From: Myotis daubentonii
Taxonomy: Eukaryota; Chordata; Mammalia; Chiroptera; Vespertilionidae
Direction of reading: 5' to 3'
Length of the DNA: 64,000 bases
Assembly: GCF_963259705.1 (NCBI RefSeq)
Contig: NC_081851.1
Location: 58,550,855 to 58,614,854, forward strand
The notes under the pieces were generated by a model. That model was not told the DNA's origin. It searched no databases and saw nothing but the letters and a program-made list of their open reading frames with translations. The position numbers were made by a program, and so were the translations under genes. Positions 45,245-58,485 of the stretch are shown here, piece after piece. Within the stretch, counting starts at the first letter, position 1, and each line of letters opens with the position of its first letter.

Positions 45245-48200
45245 TTATTCTTACTTTAAAAAATCTTTTTATTTTTAAAGGTAAGTTTTATTTCTTTTTT
45301 TGTCAACTGTCTACTCATGTACTTTTCCCACTTGTGTCCAGGTCCTTTTGATAGTGCCATTAATGTCTTTGGTCCATCTGCTGCCTTCCTCAGGAACAGT
45401 CTCTGCTGACTTCTCTGAGCCAAACTTCCTCTGTTTGCAGGTTCCAGAAACTCATTAGAACCAGCCTGTGCAGAAAGGGGGATGTCCCAGAACCCAAGCG
45501 CAGTTGGGCCTCACAAGGATTACCTTTGGGACCAGGTGATTGTGACTTAATAGTTTAAGCCCTTATCTATAATACACCAGAAATTACTCCGTGCAACTAT
45601 TTCAACTTACAATGAAAGGTTTTAGTTGTTAAACTTGCATATGCACAAGGCTACACAAAAATTTTCAAAATTCTTTAGGGTGCACAAAAGTAAGAAAGGT
45701 TGCAAATGGCTACTTTGACGTTCTTTCTTATTCATCATTTGTTTTCTCTGTCAGCAGATGCCTTTTCAGGTTCTAACTTTCCTTCTCCTTCCAGGCCCCT
45801 CATCTAGAGTGACTTTGGTGTGAAGCTATCAATGTCAGCGTGAGGGTGGGAGTGACTTTTGTAATGCTGGCGGGCGGGCTTTGATTTATATACTTTTTCT
45901 CCTCTTTGTGAGTGTGGCTCTGGGCAGGCTGCCCGGCTTTCTGGCTCATTGATCTTCCATAGCTAGAGGATACACCAGGGGCAATGGTGATTGATTGCTT
46001 AGAAATTCAGATACTATCTGGTCCCCGTGATTTAGTACATTTATTGGACATTTGACTGCACATATCCTGGGTTGGATCACTCTAATCTATCACCGAAGAC
46101 TGCCCATGGCGGGTTGGTTGAGAAGTGGGGCACTGTCCTTAGTGCTCCTCTCGCAGGAGCATTGGCTGTCATCCTTGGTTGTCTAGGGCCCCTCTGACTC
46201 ATGGTTGAAGGAGTCCCCTAATGCTCTGCTGCTTTCAGATATTTAGTTAGTGCAAAAACACACACTACCAGGTGCCGGGGACCCAAAGATGAGTCAGATA
46301 CCTTTGCCCTATAAGCAAGCACTCTATTTCAAAATTAAATATTATTTTTAAAAGTTAAAAAAATATCTTTAGGTCCTTTTTAGGGTGTCTCTCGTCTCTA
46401 AGGATTAGTAAATCATTTGGTTAAGAACCTTTCTTGTTATAGAGCAATTTCACTGTTATCCCTTGCCCTTCCCTTGGGGGAGCTCCTTGGGATGGATGGG
46501 GTTTGGTTACCTGAGGACAGGCTGCCGCTGGGTAGATGTGGGCGGGGGAGTGTGGCTGTGGATTCTCTTCTGGGAAACGGGCACCGTGGCTGTAGGGGGC
46601 GTGCCCTCATGGTTGGGAGGGCAGCAACAGCTGACCTTGCTCTCATGACTTGAACAGAGCAACTGGGGTGGCTCGGCCACCTTGCACGATAGTGTTGGAG
46701 CAGGTGGGTCATCCGCAGTCTCCTGTGCCGTCAGCAGCCGTCACTTGCGTGAGTTTCATTAGGACTCTTGACTGGGGTAGCTCCAGGTGCACAGGTGCTG
46801 CAGGATGTCTTGGATAGACCGAAACCAGATGCTGCTTAGTGCTCAGGGTCCGGAGTGTTAGAGCTGATTTCCAGGAAAGCTGCTGCAGGTACTACTGGAA
46901 AAGGTCAGGCAGAGTGGCTGGGAATAGCATTCTTTAGATAATACTTCTTTCCTCGAGTGCTAACAGCCCTCCTGCAACATCATGCGTTTTCCTGCCCTGA
47001 CCTTGCCTTTGACACGAAGCTTTGTCATGGTCACGTGGCTGTACCTCAGGGCCAAAGTACAGGTCCTTCACATTGCCCAGCATGTGCTAGGTAGATTAGA
47101 CTCTTTGCCAACTTCAAATAACATTCTGATGGAAGTTGGCTGAAGCTGCCCCAAGCTGTGGGAAATGTTAGGGCAGCCTCCCAGTCAGCAGGAAAAAAGT
47201 TTTAGAAAGAAGCAGAAACTCATTGCAAAAGGGCCTTGGTACGGCTACGAAATGCAACTGACAAAAGCAGGAACCTTGGTCTCCAAAGGCAGAAAAGGAG
47301 TGAGGCAGATACCTGGGGCCTGGGTGAAGTGCCAGAGTCAGCTCAGAAAATAGGGGTCTTTCCTGAGGGCACCTAGTCAGGCAGGATTGCTGAGCCAGGG
47401 CTCTTGACACATTTCAGCACTGGGAAGGGGAGGGAGAGAAGGGGGAAGAAGGCAGGTAGGCAAGAGCAGAGTGGAGGCACTGGGGCAGGGGTCTGCTGGC
47501 CCTGGACTCACGTGGAGGGTCTGGTTGTACCAGGCTTATGCCGAAGTTGTTGGAGAGAATGGAGCCAGAGCCCAGGACTATGGGAAAGTCCAAGGAAGGA
47601 GTCAGCTTGGTTGCCCGGCTCAGCCTCGGCCTCTGTCTTTAGAGAGGCTTGCGACAGGTTACAGAAATTCCTGGCCACTGGCGAGGGTGGGGGAAAGATG
47701 GAAAATGTTCTAGAATTGGTGAATACCTGTCAGGCTCCGTGCCCATCTTCCCCTCCCCCACCATGCCCCTGCTTAGGCCACAAAACCCTCATGTTAGATA
47801 GCAGGTTAATTGCAGCTGGATGAGTTGATGTTAACTTAAAGTTCAGTGGTGTTTAATTAAAGCCATCCAGAGACTAAAACTGCTCTCGGGAAATTATTTT
47901 GACCGAATAATTAAAGAGAATGAAGGTTAGAAATGTGTTTCTGGCTATATCCGTGTTGCATTCTGCATCTTCAAAACATGAATTTCATTAACCTTTCATG
48001 AACCAACATTAAATTGTTTTCAATTGGTTGTCATTCTAATTAGAGTCACACAGAAGGGCCTTTGTTTATACTTGGTGTCTGTTCCCTTTTCTCCTGGATT
48101 CATGTCCTCTTGAAGCAACAGTCATTTGGAAAATCGGTTTATATATGTATGTGTCTGCCCATGTATATGTATGTGTCTCCCTTAGTCGGACCCTGTTCAT

Positions 48201-50385
48201 TGAGTATCAGGAAGTGCCGTGCCAGAGGAAGTAGGCCGCAACTGCAGCAGGAAGGCTGGGGTAAGCAGTCACTGCTGATGGTTAGGGCAGGGTGTGTAAC
48301 TTGCAAAAACATGTCCTATGGCCATGGGAGCTCAGGAGTGGTCACCACTCAGCCCAGGCCAGCTTGGGCAGGTCTTAGGGAGCTGAGGACCTGGTGGGTC
48401 AGGAGGTGAGTGTGCTGCCCTTTGCGATATCATGATCTAGCTGCCTGAGCCTTAGGCTGCCCCTGAGCCTTATGCCTTGGGATTGGGTGGCCTTAATTCT
48501 GCCGGGTGAGGGGTCAGAGTCCTCATCTGGGCCTGTCTGCAGCCTCAGTCTCCTGAGAGTCAGCATTCCCAGGTTTCTGTCTAGTGGCCATAGCAGGAGG
48601 TGTGGGGAGAACGGTGGGAGAAAGTTCAGTGTCCCTGCTGTAGGATTTACTATACCTTGTCATCCAGCATATTGTTTCTATTTATTTTCCTGAGTGATTA
48701 TGGGTGGGGTGTGTTGCAACCGAGAAGTCAACCCAGGGTTCGTCAAGGTGGACCGTCCCAACCCCGGGAGCTGGGGAGGTAGGGAGGGGAGATGGGCTCT
48801 CTTCAGCTCCAGGTCTGGACAGAGGTCAGAGGTGCTGACTCTACCCTTATTTATGTATCTTGGGAATGTGCGTGTGTGGTGGGGACACTTGGCTGGTCTT
48901 TGCAGAGCTCTGTGCTGTGCTTTGGGCCCAGAAGAATCTCACTGGGATCCGGGTCTGGGCCAGATGCCACTGAAAACAGAAGGGGCAGACTGACTCCCCT
49001 GGTGAAGACAGTCGTGCCTCAAGCTTCATCCCCAAGAGCAGTTTGGGCCTGGGGTTTCCTAGTGCTGTCTGCCGACCTGGCCACTTTTGAGCTGGGTCTT
49101 GAAGTCTTCTGAGTACCCTGGGCCATCTCTGGCTTCCCACAAGTTCTGCTTTCTTCCCTTATGGACTACCAGGTGCCCTGTTGTCCTTTCCACAGGGCTT
49201 TTCCATGGACAGATCTGGGTTACTTGAGACAGGGGACTTGTCCCATTTTTACCACCAGTAACCCTATGGCACAAACCATTCATTCTGTAATCGCTATGTC
49301 AGATTCTGTGTCAGGGACCAGAGAGAGGTGATACTATCCCTGGCCTTCAGAGCTCAGAATGATGAGTGCCCTCCCAGACAAATCCCCGTGTTTAACTTTG
49401 ATAATGTTTAATGAAAATGTAATTACTGTAATTTAAAAGAACTTCCTTCTATTTTAATATGAGGGTTTCCCATAGAAACTACTTCAGCTTTGGCAACTGT
49501 GAATGGCAGCTTTATTAATGGAGCCATCTGCAGGCTTTCCTAACAATTTGTTGCACTGCTCATCGCTTCCAGAGCAAACATTGTTTATTGGGTTGGAGGC
49601 CCCAGCCAGTCATCCGGAGGGGCAGCCTTCCCTGTGCCCTGATGCAGGGACAGCTAATGTCTTCTCTCATGCTGGGCCTTCACAGACAGGGCCAGGCGGA
49701 GCCCATGAGCTCACCAGGATGTCTCCCATGTGGATCAAGTGCCCTTGGTAACCAGGGCCTTATTCCCTTCTTTCAGGCTGTGATCAGGGAGATGGGGCCT
49801 GGGGATAGCACGGATGGTGCCTAAGCCCACAGTGAAAAATACTTTTTCGTTGCAGCCGCTTAGTCCATGTCAGATTCCTCACTTGCCCCCCAGGAAGGCT
49901 GACCCGTCATCATGTGAGAAAGGGATAGGGTCTCATGGACGCTCGTGTCCTGCGAGGGCCTGGGTCTTAACACATCTTCCAAAAGAGGACACTTGGCTCA
50001 GCTCAGAATCAATTCATCTTCTAAATGGAAATGTCAAAGCCTGGCAAACAGTAGGCCACGCAAAAAGAGATTCTGCCGGTGAAGCCCGAGGGCCTGTCAC
50101 TCACGGGAGAAAGCCTGATCACCTAATCTCAACTCTGCAGCAATTTCATGAGGGCCGCGCTAAAGAGGGGGATTCTTTTTCTTGTCATTTTATAAATTCT
50201 GGATAAGGGGAGGTGATTCAGCCCAAGCATCCGAGGAAAGGCAGCAGAGGGTGGCTTCTGGAGGGGTTTCCAAGAAAGGGAGTGATACCAATGACACTGA
50301 CCAGTCAGAAAGAGGGAGAAGGGTTGATCTCTTACCCCTCCCCCCAAACCCTTCCCTGCCATCCCGCTGTAGTTTGACAGTCTGT
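45245..50385. other. Unique DNA between COX7A2L and EML4
   Basis: Some 5 kb with no SINE, hAT or Helitron. 47800-48060 is AT-rich with several homeodomain-type words (tttaattaaagcc, 'aataattaaagag'). GC-rich parts at 46460-46750 and 47400-47780 carry frames without domains. Confidence 0.45.
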
Positions 50386-50389
50386 TCGA

Positions 50390-50590
50390 TGCTTCTTTGT
50401 CTCTTATCTATTTTTGTTCATCAGTTGATGCATGCATATAGGCATAACCAATGGACACAGACACTGGGGGGGGGGTGAGGGCATGTGCTGGGGGCTAGGG
50501 GGGATAGGGGGGAGGTCAGTGAGGGAAAAAGGAGACATATGTACTATTTATAATACTTTAAACAATAAAAAAAAATAGCAAAAAAATAAA
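50390..50590 (+). repeat. L1 3' end
   Basis: tcagttgatgcatgcatata, a G-rich tract and 'gagacatatgtactatttat' precede a poly-A tail at 50568. Confidence 0.6.
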
Positions 50591-50999
50591 GAGGGAGAAG
50601 GGGACAGTGCCTGAGCAAAGGGAGAGGATACGCAGAGGCCATCTCCCATGTGAGTTATGCAGCAGGTGCCTCAAGGGGAGGGGGACTAGCAGGCGAGTTC
50701 TCCGTGCCTCCAGGCTGTCTCTTGCCCTGCTCTCAAGCTGAACTTAACAACCACACCTCTGACCAGCACCCCTCCCTTGCCTGGGCTTCTTCATGCCCAC
50801 TCCAGCCAGGAATTCTCTCAGACACCCTTGGCAGCAGAGTGGCGGCTGGAAAAGCTGTGGAGAGCACCCACTTTCACAATTTGTACCTGAAGTGCACATG
50901 GATAGAAATTGTATTAAAATTTTGTTGTATTAAGACCCATTTTCTTTTCCACTTTCCCTTCAAAAACATAAAGGGAAGGTAAAGTGTTTATATCTTTTT

Positions 51000-51680
51000 A
51001 AATTTGTCATTTTGAAATAATTATAGATTCATAGGAAGTTTGAAAAATAGTAGAGTCTGGTGAACCCCCTCCCTCAGCTTCTCTCCCCCCAAATATAGTC
51101 ACGTTATATAATGTGTAAAATTAAAATTGATGTTGATATAATACACTAATCTACACTACAGACCTTTCTGAATTTTCATCATTTTTACGTTCATGTGTGT
51201 AGTTCTGTGCAATTTAATCCCATGTATATATTCATGTAACCACCCTCCCAACCAAGAGACAGACTTCATCACCACAAAGAAACCCCCTTGTGCTTCCCCT
51301 TAATAGTGACATCCCTCCCCTCTGTACCGTCCCCTGGCAATCATTAGTCTATTCTATATAGTTTTGTCATGTTGAGAAACTATAATAAAAGCAAAATATG
51401 CTAATTAGACCGGATAGCCGAACGACCTTCCAGACGAAGCCGGGGCTGCGAGGGCCCAGCCCCTTGCACGAATTTTGTGCATCGGGCCTCTAGTGTATAT
51501 AAGTGTTTGAAATGTACAGCTGGTAAACTTTCAAAATTGACTTTCTATACCCTGAGCTTTATCCAAGTTTGCATATATCAATAGTTTGTTTGTTTTCATT
51601 AGGCAGTAGTATTCCATTGTATGGGTTCCACACTATTTTTTAAATATCAAAATTTAACCTTTTGGATGTTATCTGTTATA
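51000..51680 (+). repeat. L1M 3'-UTR split by a short Helitron
   Basis: ttgaaataattatagattca, gtctattctatatagttttg and, after the Helitron, 'aggcagtagtattccattgt' are L1M words. Confidence 0.5.
51380..51493 (+). mobile_element. Minimal HeliBat-type Helitron, about 114 bp
   Basis: 5' end ctataataaaagcaaaatat, then atgctaattagaccgg, and 3' end cacgaattttgtgcatcggg to CTAG before T. Only the two termini are left. Confidence 0.85.
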
Positions 51681-51844
51681 GAATTTAAGCAGTGGATGGG
51701 TGGTTCCAATAGATGACCAATCCATGATTCCTCAATAGGAATATTTACTTTTCACATTTCAAATGATACACTATTTATCATCACGTAGTGATAATTTTTG
51801 AATTTTGAGAGAAATTAGAAAGGTTGTTTTTCCCACCTTTCTAG

Positions 51845-51965
51845 GTTACATGCTCCCTGAAGGCAGGGGCTGTATCTTAGTCATCATTGGATTGCCTGTG
51901 GGGCCCAGCATGGTTCCTTGCACGGGATAGGTTTGTATATGCCTCATCAATGGATGACTTACTCC
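51845..51965 (+). repeat. L2 3' end
   Basis: atgctccctgaaggcagggg, ctgtatcttagtcatcattg and 'cagcatggttccttgcac' match the L2 tail pattern. Confidence 0.6.
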
Positions 51966-51969
51966 CCAG

Positions 51970-54080
51970 GATTCAGACTGGCTGCCACTTTGAAACTGTT
52001 GGCAGCACTGTACATTTTTATTGTAGAGACTGAAGTCTGCAGGAGGAGGAGGACCTGCCTTACCTGGGCATCTGAGTGACAGTTACGTTAAGTGAAGTAG
52101 TTCTACCATTGATCTGCTAAGAGAATGTCAGCTTCTGTTCCCTGGCTTCCGCCCAGGCTTCCAAGGCCCCCACCCAGTGTTGGCTACAGGGACAGCCTGT
52201 GCAGAGGCAGGCTGCAGGACCCTGTGACCTCTCCCAGGAAGCATTCTGGCTTGGTGGCTATGTGGCCATCAAGAATGAAACGGGATGACCAGGTATGAGG
52301 GTTTTGCTTCTTATTGAAAAGTTATTTTTCCTCTTGGAGGTCATTTAACAACCCCTCCCCCCTTTTTTTATCGACCCTTTTGTTTTAAGTTCCTCTAGTG
52401 AGAACTGGTGAAAGTAAACTGTGATGTCATCAGCACCAGCAGTTATCCATATTCATCTGTCATTGGATGGCTCCTTAGTGAAATCTATTTTTAGGACTGT
52501 GTGTTTACATTGCTGAGGGGGAGGAGATGCAAGATCAAAGCCAAGTGGCCTAGCGTGGGGCTGGGAGAACCTCCAGGCTTGCCACGGGCAGTGAGAGATG
52601 GGGGGTGAGGCAGTGTGGGAAAAGCACTTGGCCACTGACAGCTGCCATGCTTTTTTTGTGAAATGGAAATTGCTCAAAAGTTGGAAAATAAGGAAGCAGA
52701 ATCTCTGTACAAATAGGTTTAAATGGAGCAGTAAGGACTTGGTACTCATGTGCAACTCTGGCCAACAAAAGCAGGAAGAGCAGGCAGTCACTGGCAGCAG
52801 GTGTCAGAATGTGAGGTTAGGCTGGGAGCTCCTCTGCTCTGCACTTGGCTGGAGGGGTGGAAGGAGGGGACTTGTGCACAGGCAGGTCCCTTCAATTTTG
52901 TGACACTGTTCAGAGCCCCACACTGCCTTTTGCAAAGTCTAATCACTTTCTGTAGTTCTCCTTTATGCTGGTCTTCAATCCTTCCTACCAGGAGCGGAAT
53001 CATTCTAGTCTTTCCTGTAGTAATCACTAGCTTATTGTCTTACAGCAAACGTCTTTAGTGCACTAGCAGGACCTGGCTGCAAATCTTGGTGCAGCTACTT
53101 GCTTATAGTGTAACCTGGCTTCTCCGTAAAGTGGAGATAATGGGGCTGCACGTAAAGCATGTTAGCTCTTATCATTGAATAGCATTTAGTTATATGGATA
53201 TACCATATTTTAATTATTGAGTACTTCGGTTGTTTTTTGGTTTTGCCCATTTTTTCATGTTTTTGTCCTTTGAGATATAGAAGTAGTAATTGAGATTTTC
53301 TGCCAGACTCTGGATTGGTGAAGTAAAAAAAAAAGGACCCAATAATAATGTGTTCAGTGAGCCCTGGTCTCCTGAGGACGCCGCCCATAGGTACAGAAAC
53401 GAAACACACTGACATTTCTAGGAGACAGGCTTTCTTTACTCCGTTTGGGACTACTTCTTTTTCCCCCTTTATCTTCTTTACCAGAGCATTTAGGGTTATT
53501 GTACAGGCCTGTTAATGCGGGCAGAGTAGAAATTCAGTTTTCCTTTGGAAAAGGTGAACCTGAGGCTTGAGACTGACAGACCCTCTGCTGTTTCGCTTAT
53601 CTTCCCAAATCTGTGAATTTGTACCCTCATCCTTTCCCGCTTGCTACCTGTTTCTAAAGAAAGTCTTCCTCCCAGTATGAGTGGAAGAAGAGTGAGCTTT
53701 AAAGCTATAAAACATGAAGTCTTGGCGTGGCCCTTATCTAGGTAAATGAACATGGTCAGTTATGAAATCTTCCCAACCACCTCCCGGCCTACAGGATAAC
53801 CAACCCCCCCGCACCCCCATCACTAAATGAACCAGGGTGCTTGGGCATGCTTGGCTGCATAGGGGCTGCTCTTCAGCCTGTCTTCTTTGTCCTAAACATG
53901 TTCTCTTTACTCCTCTTCCTTTCAGTTCCAGCTTTAAGCTGGAAACCTAATTTCTTCTAGCAGTATTACCAGCACCTCAGTCACACTGTTTAAGTGGGTT
54001 TGTCTTGTGTCCATCGGCCATTTTGTTTCAGAATTGGTGAAAGAGAAACTCCTACTCCAGGACAGCCCCTCATGGGTTAG
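51970..54080. other. Unique intergenic DNA
   Basis: No recent insertion recognised; 53155-53240 may be an L1 3'-UTR scrap. Frames at 52453-53058 have no domain. Confidence 0.4.
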
Positions 54081-54086
54081 TTCGTA

Positions 54087-54380
54087 CGGGCATACCGTGG
54101 AGGTACTGAAGGTTTGGTTCCAGACCACTGCAGTAAAGCGAGGCACATGAATTTTTTGGTTTCCCAGTACATACAAAAGTTATGTTTACACTATACTGTA
54201 GTCTAAGTGTACAACAGCAATACGTATAAAAAGATGACACCTAATTAAAAAATGCTAAGCATCATCTGAACCTATTGGAATATTGTGCTGATAGATCTGT
54301 TTGATGCAGGGTTGCCAAACCTTCCATTTGTAAAGAAAACAAAAAACATCTGCAATGTGCAATAAAGCGAGGTGTGCCTG
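54087..54380. mobile_element. Old Tc1/mariner-class (Tigger-like) transposon remnant
   Basis: Ends cgggcataccgtggaggt and aaagcgaggtgtgcctg are inverted, with TA on both sides. 'ggttccagaccactgcagta' and gcaataaagcgagg are typical of this old mammalian family. Confidence 0.7.
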
Positions 54381-54384
54381 TATA

Positions 54385-54910
54385 TGTGAGTGGCTCTGTC
54401 AGTCACCAAAGGTGAATAAGGTAATGATGAATACCGTCATTTCCTTGATTATAAAGCTGGGGAATAGATGGAATACTCTCAATCTAACTCTTCAAAAAGA
54501 AAGTATGTAGCAGCCAATTTATGGTTGTGGTGTGCACGGGATCCTTGTCACTAAGCAACATGGGAGAGATGGAGAAATCAGGATACAGGGTCCTACTGAG
54601 CTCAAGGATTTCACAAAGGCTAATACTGGGAGGCAGTGGAATCAGGATCACTAGGATTATCCAATGGTAAACATTAGAGAGAGTATAGACATGAAGTAAA
54701 TTAAAATGAAGCTATTTCCTTATTAAATGGAAGCATCAATCAGAAGTAATTTCCTCTAATATTATGAGATGGAGTTTACTACTACCAGAATGGTTGTATC
54801 CGTAATAGCAACTGTGATCAACTAATAATTGTCATGTTTTCTAAAAAGGGGACAGTCATGGCAACTAGCAATATAAGTGAAGAAAGAGTTTAAGGTACAT
54901 TTAGAGAGAC
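54385..54910. other. Unique DNA just downstream of EML4
   Basis: AT-rich sequence with no recognised feature, next to the inferred EML4 transcript end. Confidence 0.4.
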
Positions 54911-54914
54911 AAAT

Positions 54915-57216
54915 GAAACATTTTGATTATTTTATTTTTTAATCTTCAAAATTTTCTGCCATGAGACAGGAATGCATGATAGAAATGGCTCAACATCTTC
55001 ACATGAAACACTTGGATTCATTTTCATTCACAAGTTTTTCTAAAAACTACAATTTCATAATCCTACCCACTTCCAACCATTATCACAGATTTGATTGACT
55101 GTTAAACAGTAGTTGCCAGCAAGAGCTGGAACGCTTTCTGCGTATTAGTAGTGTCTTAAAACTACCACCCAAGAGTATCACGATTATAAATTTCATTGTA
55201 CACAGCAACCCCAAAGGTGACTGATGTGCCCACATAAACTCCCTGGTTATCACTGAGAGCTTGAAGAAATGCTTTTCTACTTGTTCATCTCATAGTATTT
55301 TTCTTGTAGGGAAAAGCACATGCTGACCTGATAATTTAGTCACCACTGCTAATAGGCAAATATATATGCCTTATATATGCCTGATACTGATGCTCTCTGA
55401 TAATTATGTACAGAACACACTAAAAAAAAAAATGGGTTGCTTGGAAACTACCTCTCTTCTGTTGAAGAGAGCTACTTTGAGGTTTTTTTTGAACAGTTGT
55501 AAACAAAAGGAAAGAGATACACACGAACATATATCTATACACCTAGAGATATACATTGAATATTTTCAATGTGGTGTATATCTGCTTATATAGAGATACA
55601 CACAAACACAGAGTAAGTGTCTAGACTTACCCCTTCACACATACCCACACCCTTACATACAGCACGTGAATATACATGTTGTGAATGTCCTTGGGAGTTC
55701 ACTGGAGTTTGTATATTACCAAATGATGATGAAATACCTGATCTGTATTACTCCTGAGAAGATACTAGAAGGGAATGACAGTTCTGATGCACTTTGGAAT
55801 GGCACAATCACGTAAACACTTGCATACTTAAGACTTCTGAACTCATCCAAAGTTTCTAAACATATTCTAACAAAAAAAAAGATATCAAAACTTGCAGCAA
55901 GCTAAAAAATAAAAGTTTTTTTTATAATCCAAGTATAAACAAACATATAGGAAATGAGTATTTGTCAGTAATTATTTTTAAAGTAGGGAAACACATACTT
56001 AAAAACAAAGTCATCTGACAAAACTTAAAAACAAAAACTACTATCCAATGCATAATAATACATGCATTGCCTAAACTAGCAGAAGATAACCACATTATAA
56101 TTGCAAGGCTTATAGCAACTTCCACCAGAGAGAAATGACCATATATAGCAAGTCTGTTAAGTACGCAATTTATAAAAAGAATTATGACTGTTATTCACAC
56201 TTCTGTAAAAAAGAATTTGCAATTTGCTGAGTATCTTATCCCTCAATATCATTAATCTGTGTAAAAATTACAGCTAAGCCAATAAACTTCAAGCACCAAT
56301 TCAATCATTTAAACTTACTGTATTTATATTTCTGCTGTTGAGGGAACAAATTATGTTGAAGTCTAAGCTAAAATTAGCCTAGTAATTACAATTTAGTTTT
56401 ATAGGCATACGGTTTCTTTTTCCTTCCATCCCCACAAATGCCTAACATTTAAAAATGTTCAGGCCAGTAAAGGAATCCTTGGAGGAATCCATTATTTCTG
56501 CATATCAATGGTTTAATATACATTAAAAGCTCTGTAACAAACCACTGCTTTCTTAGTTCTAAGATAAAATAGACTCGCACACAAGAAACTAACAGACTGC
56601 TCCTCATTATGACTTAGGAAAGGCAGCACCTATACAGTAGACTAACAAGCAGACCTGGATATCTACCGTAGTGTAGGAAATGGCATTATTATTCAAGAAG
56701 GCAACTCCACTGCCAGTGGCAATACTGAGTTTTTCTTAACTGACAAATTTCCACTACACATTTGGGGTAGGAGGATATCTCAGTTAAGGAGCTTTTTTTT
56801 CCTTTTTTCTTTTCTGATTTTTTTCTGCATCAGGAGAAAAGTAGCAGTCTGAGCCAGTAGATGAGTAATAGTATTTGTGATGCCTCTGGTTGTTCCTGAA
56901 GAAAACATGTTCAGATAACAAGGGGTTTGTTTTAAATCAATACAACTGCTGTTTTGCTTCCAGTATTGACATCACACCACTTACACACACATAATTTCTG
57001 AGACATAATGTTTCACTCTTTCCTACTATTAAGTTTGGTTCATCTTCAACGCACACCAAAACGAACCTTTAGGTCGGTTCCATTTGATTGAAGATAATTC
57101 TACTGAAGAACACTGATCACATGGAAACCAAAATCTTGGTCATTAGCGATCCTCCATCACTTCCTGTCCTGTTATCTGAACTCTAGCTCAATGTCACATA
57201 CACTCAGGCCCTGGTG
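54915..57216 (-). other. EML4: 3' UTR of EML4
   Basis: About 2.3 kb of SINE-free, AT-rich unique DNA follow the EML4 stop codon, up to the poly(A) signal near 54931. The length agrees with my recollection of the human EML4 3' UTR (a little over 2 kb). Many short ORFs in the interval look like noise. The boundary is inferred, not seen. Confidence 0.65.
54931..54936 (-). terminator. EML4: AATAAA poly(A) signal of EML4
   Basis: On the - strand the sequence reads aaaaAATAAAataatc. No Ves SINE or hAT lies between it and the stop codon, and the distance fits the expected 3' UTR length. Other AATAAA hexamers may exist nearer the stop, so an earlier end is possible. Confidence 0.55.
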
Positions 57217-57690
57217 TTAGGATAGAGGTGCAGGGTCTTGCTGGTCCTCAGTAGGAGGAGCTTCACTCTGCTCCTGGCTTGTCTCATTGGATGGCTCTTC
57301 ATCAACAGGCTCACTGAGGTCTTCACTGCCCCCTTCGCTCTGCTCCTCACTGTGGTCTTCGCTGGGCTCCACAGTCTGTTCCAGGTTGTTCTCCAGAAGT
57401 GTGGGAGAATTGCTTATTCTACTTGCTGCTTCAGCTGTCTCACTTAAGGGCTGGGAAGGAGGCGGTGTGGGAGTGCCAGATGGCATGACACTTTCAATGG
57501 AAGAGATGGGGGCTTTGGTTAAAGTAGTATCCACTACAATCTCGTTTTGAGGCAAAGACAACTTTTCCACAAGTTTCCACTGAATGATGCTCATGTCTTT
57601 TCCACCAGTTGAAATCAGGTGACTGTCATTATGAGTGAAACTGACATTGGTGACATGGCTGCTGTGGGCACTGTACTTGTGACTGGGAGC
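57217..57690 (-). CDS. EML4: EML4 last coding exon (end of the WD propeller and acidic tail)
   Basis: Read on the - strand, the acceptor ttcatatag at 57691-57699 precedes 157 codons and TAA. The first 37 or so residues (APSHKYSAHSSHVTNV through GGKDMSIIQWKL) complete the last WD-type blades of the C-terminal propeller. The rest is a low-complexity tail rich in Ser, Pro, Glu and Asp, with TPTPPPSQPL, SPTLLENNLEQTVEPSEDHS and the end EDQQDPAPLS. EML4 binds and stabilises microtubules and is needed for normal spindle function. The tail aligns with human EML4 without a length change as I recall it, but many residues differ, as expected for a disordered region. The exon corresponds to human exon 23. 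Confidence 0.95.
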   Translation of the reverse strand, partial: APSHKYSAHSSHVTNVSFTHNDSHLISTGGKDMSIIQWKLVEKLSLPQNEIVVDTTLTKAPISSIESVMPSGTPTPPPSQPLSETAEAASRISNSPTLLENNLEQTVEPSEDHSEEQSEGGSEDLSEPVDEEPSNETSQEQSEAPPTEDQQDPAPLS

Positions 57691-58354
57691 CTATATGAAA
57701 TAAATCAGACAGGAAAGTTAAATTCATTCTTACATGCCTGCTTACAGCAATGGAGGTGACAAGGTAAAGGGGTAATTCAGCTCATAAAACAGGAAATCAA
57801 AGCCACGAGTCATCAAATCTGAGGAATAAAACTAGCAGTAATTTCCCTTTAATACTGTTTATTTAGAAGAAATAAAGCATAATAATTAGACATGTATACT
57901 TTAGACTATATAGCTAAAAAAATAAAAGCCCATCTCTTTTGGAGAAAAAGTTGGTATACTTAGTAACTATTCTATTGGATGGCCAGGGAAGAATTTACTA
58001 GGTTGGCAGGATTGTAGGTGATTTAGGAAGTAGCTCTCATGAGTTATAATGCTGATCATAGATGTAACAAAATATGTTTATGAGAAATTTAAAATTGCCA
58101 ATATGTAAACAAATGCACAATAAACAAAAATGAATAACCCGTCATCAGTTGCCTTCTATAATTATCTTCTTGTCCTTATTGAGGAAAGAGAAGACAAGCA
58201 ATGCCTGGACACTGACAACAGATGGCCCTGTTCTCCCCCTGTGCATCTCAGTATCATGGACAGTGATTAATAACCCTACAAATATTTTTGTGCCACTGAC
58301 ACAAAATTATCCTCAAACAAAAGGCACCATAATGCTAATTTTTATTAATTTTAC
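57691..58354 (-). other. EML4: EML4 intron 22 (664 bp)
   Basis: Bounded by donor gtaaaa and acceptor catatag. No insertion is recognised. Confidence 0.85.
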
Positions 58355-58485
58355 CTTTGCTTTGGAGCAGGGATATTGAAACAGATGGACTTTGCAAAAG
58401 TCATCAGCAACAGCTATCACCTTCCTATTGTGGGATCGCACCAGTGCATTGATATCTGTCCCATCAGATCCTTCTGGCCAGACAC
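58355..58485 (-). CDS. EML4: EML4 coding exon (human exon 22 equivalent)
   Basis: This 131-nt exon completes the glycine split at the previous junction and then encodes 43 residues, VWPEGSDGTDINALVRSHNR through HLFQYPCSKAK, ending on a codon boundary at donor gtaaaa. The block is part of the atypical C-terminal propeller of EML proteins. The acceptor is catatcaaag, preceded by a pyrimidine-rich stretch. A second AG (tttttcag) lies 37 nt further upstream; its use would shift the frame. Confidence 0.95.
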
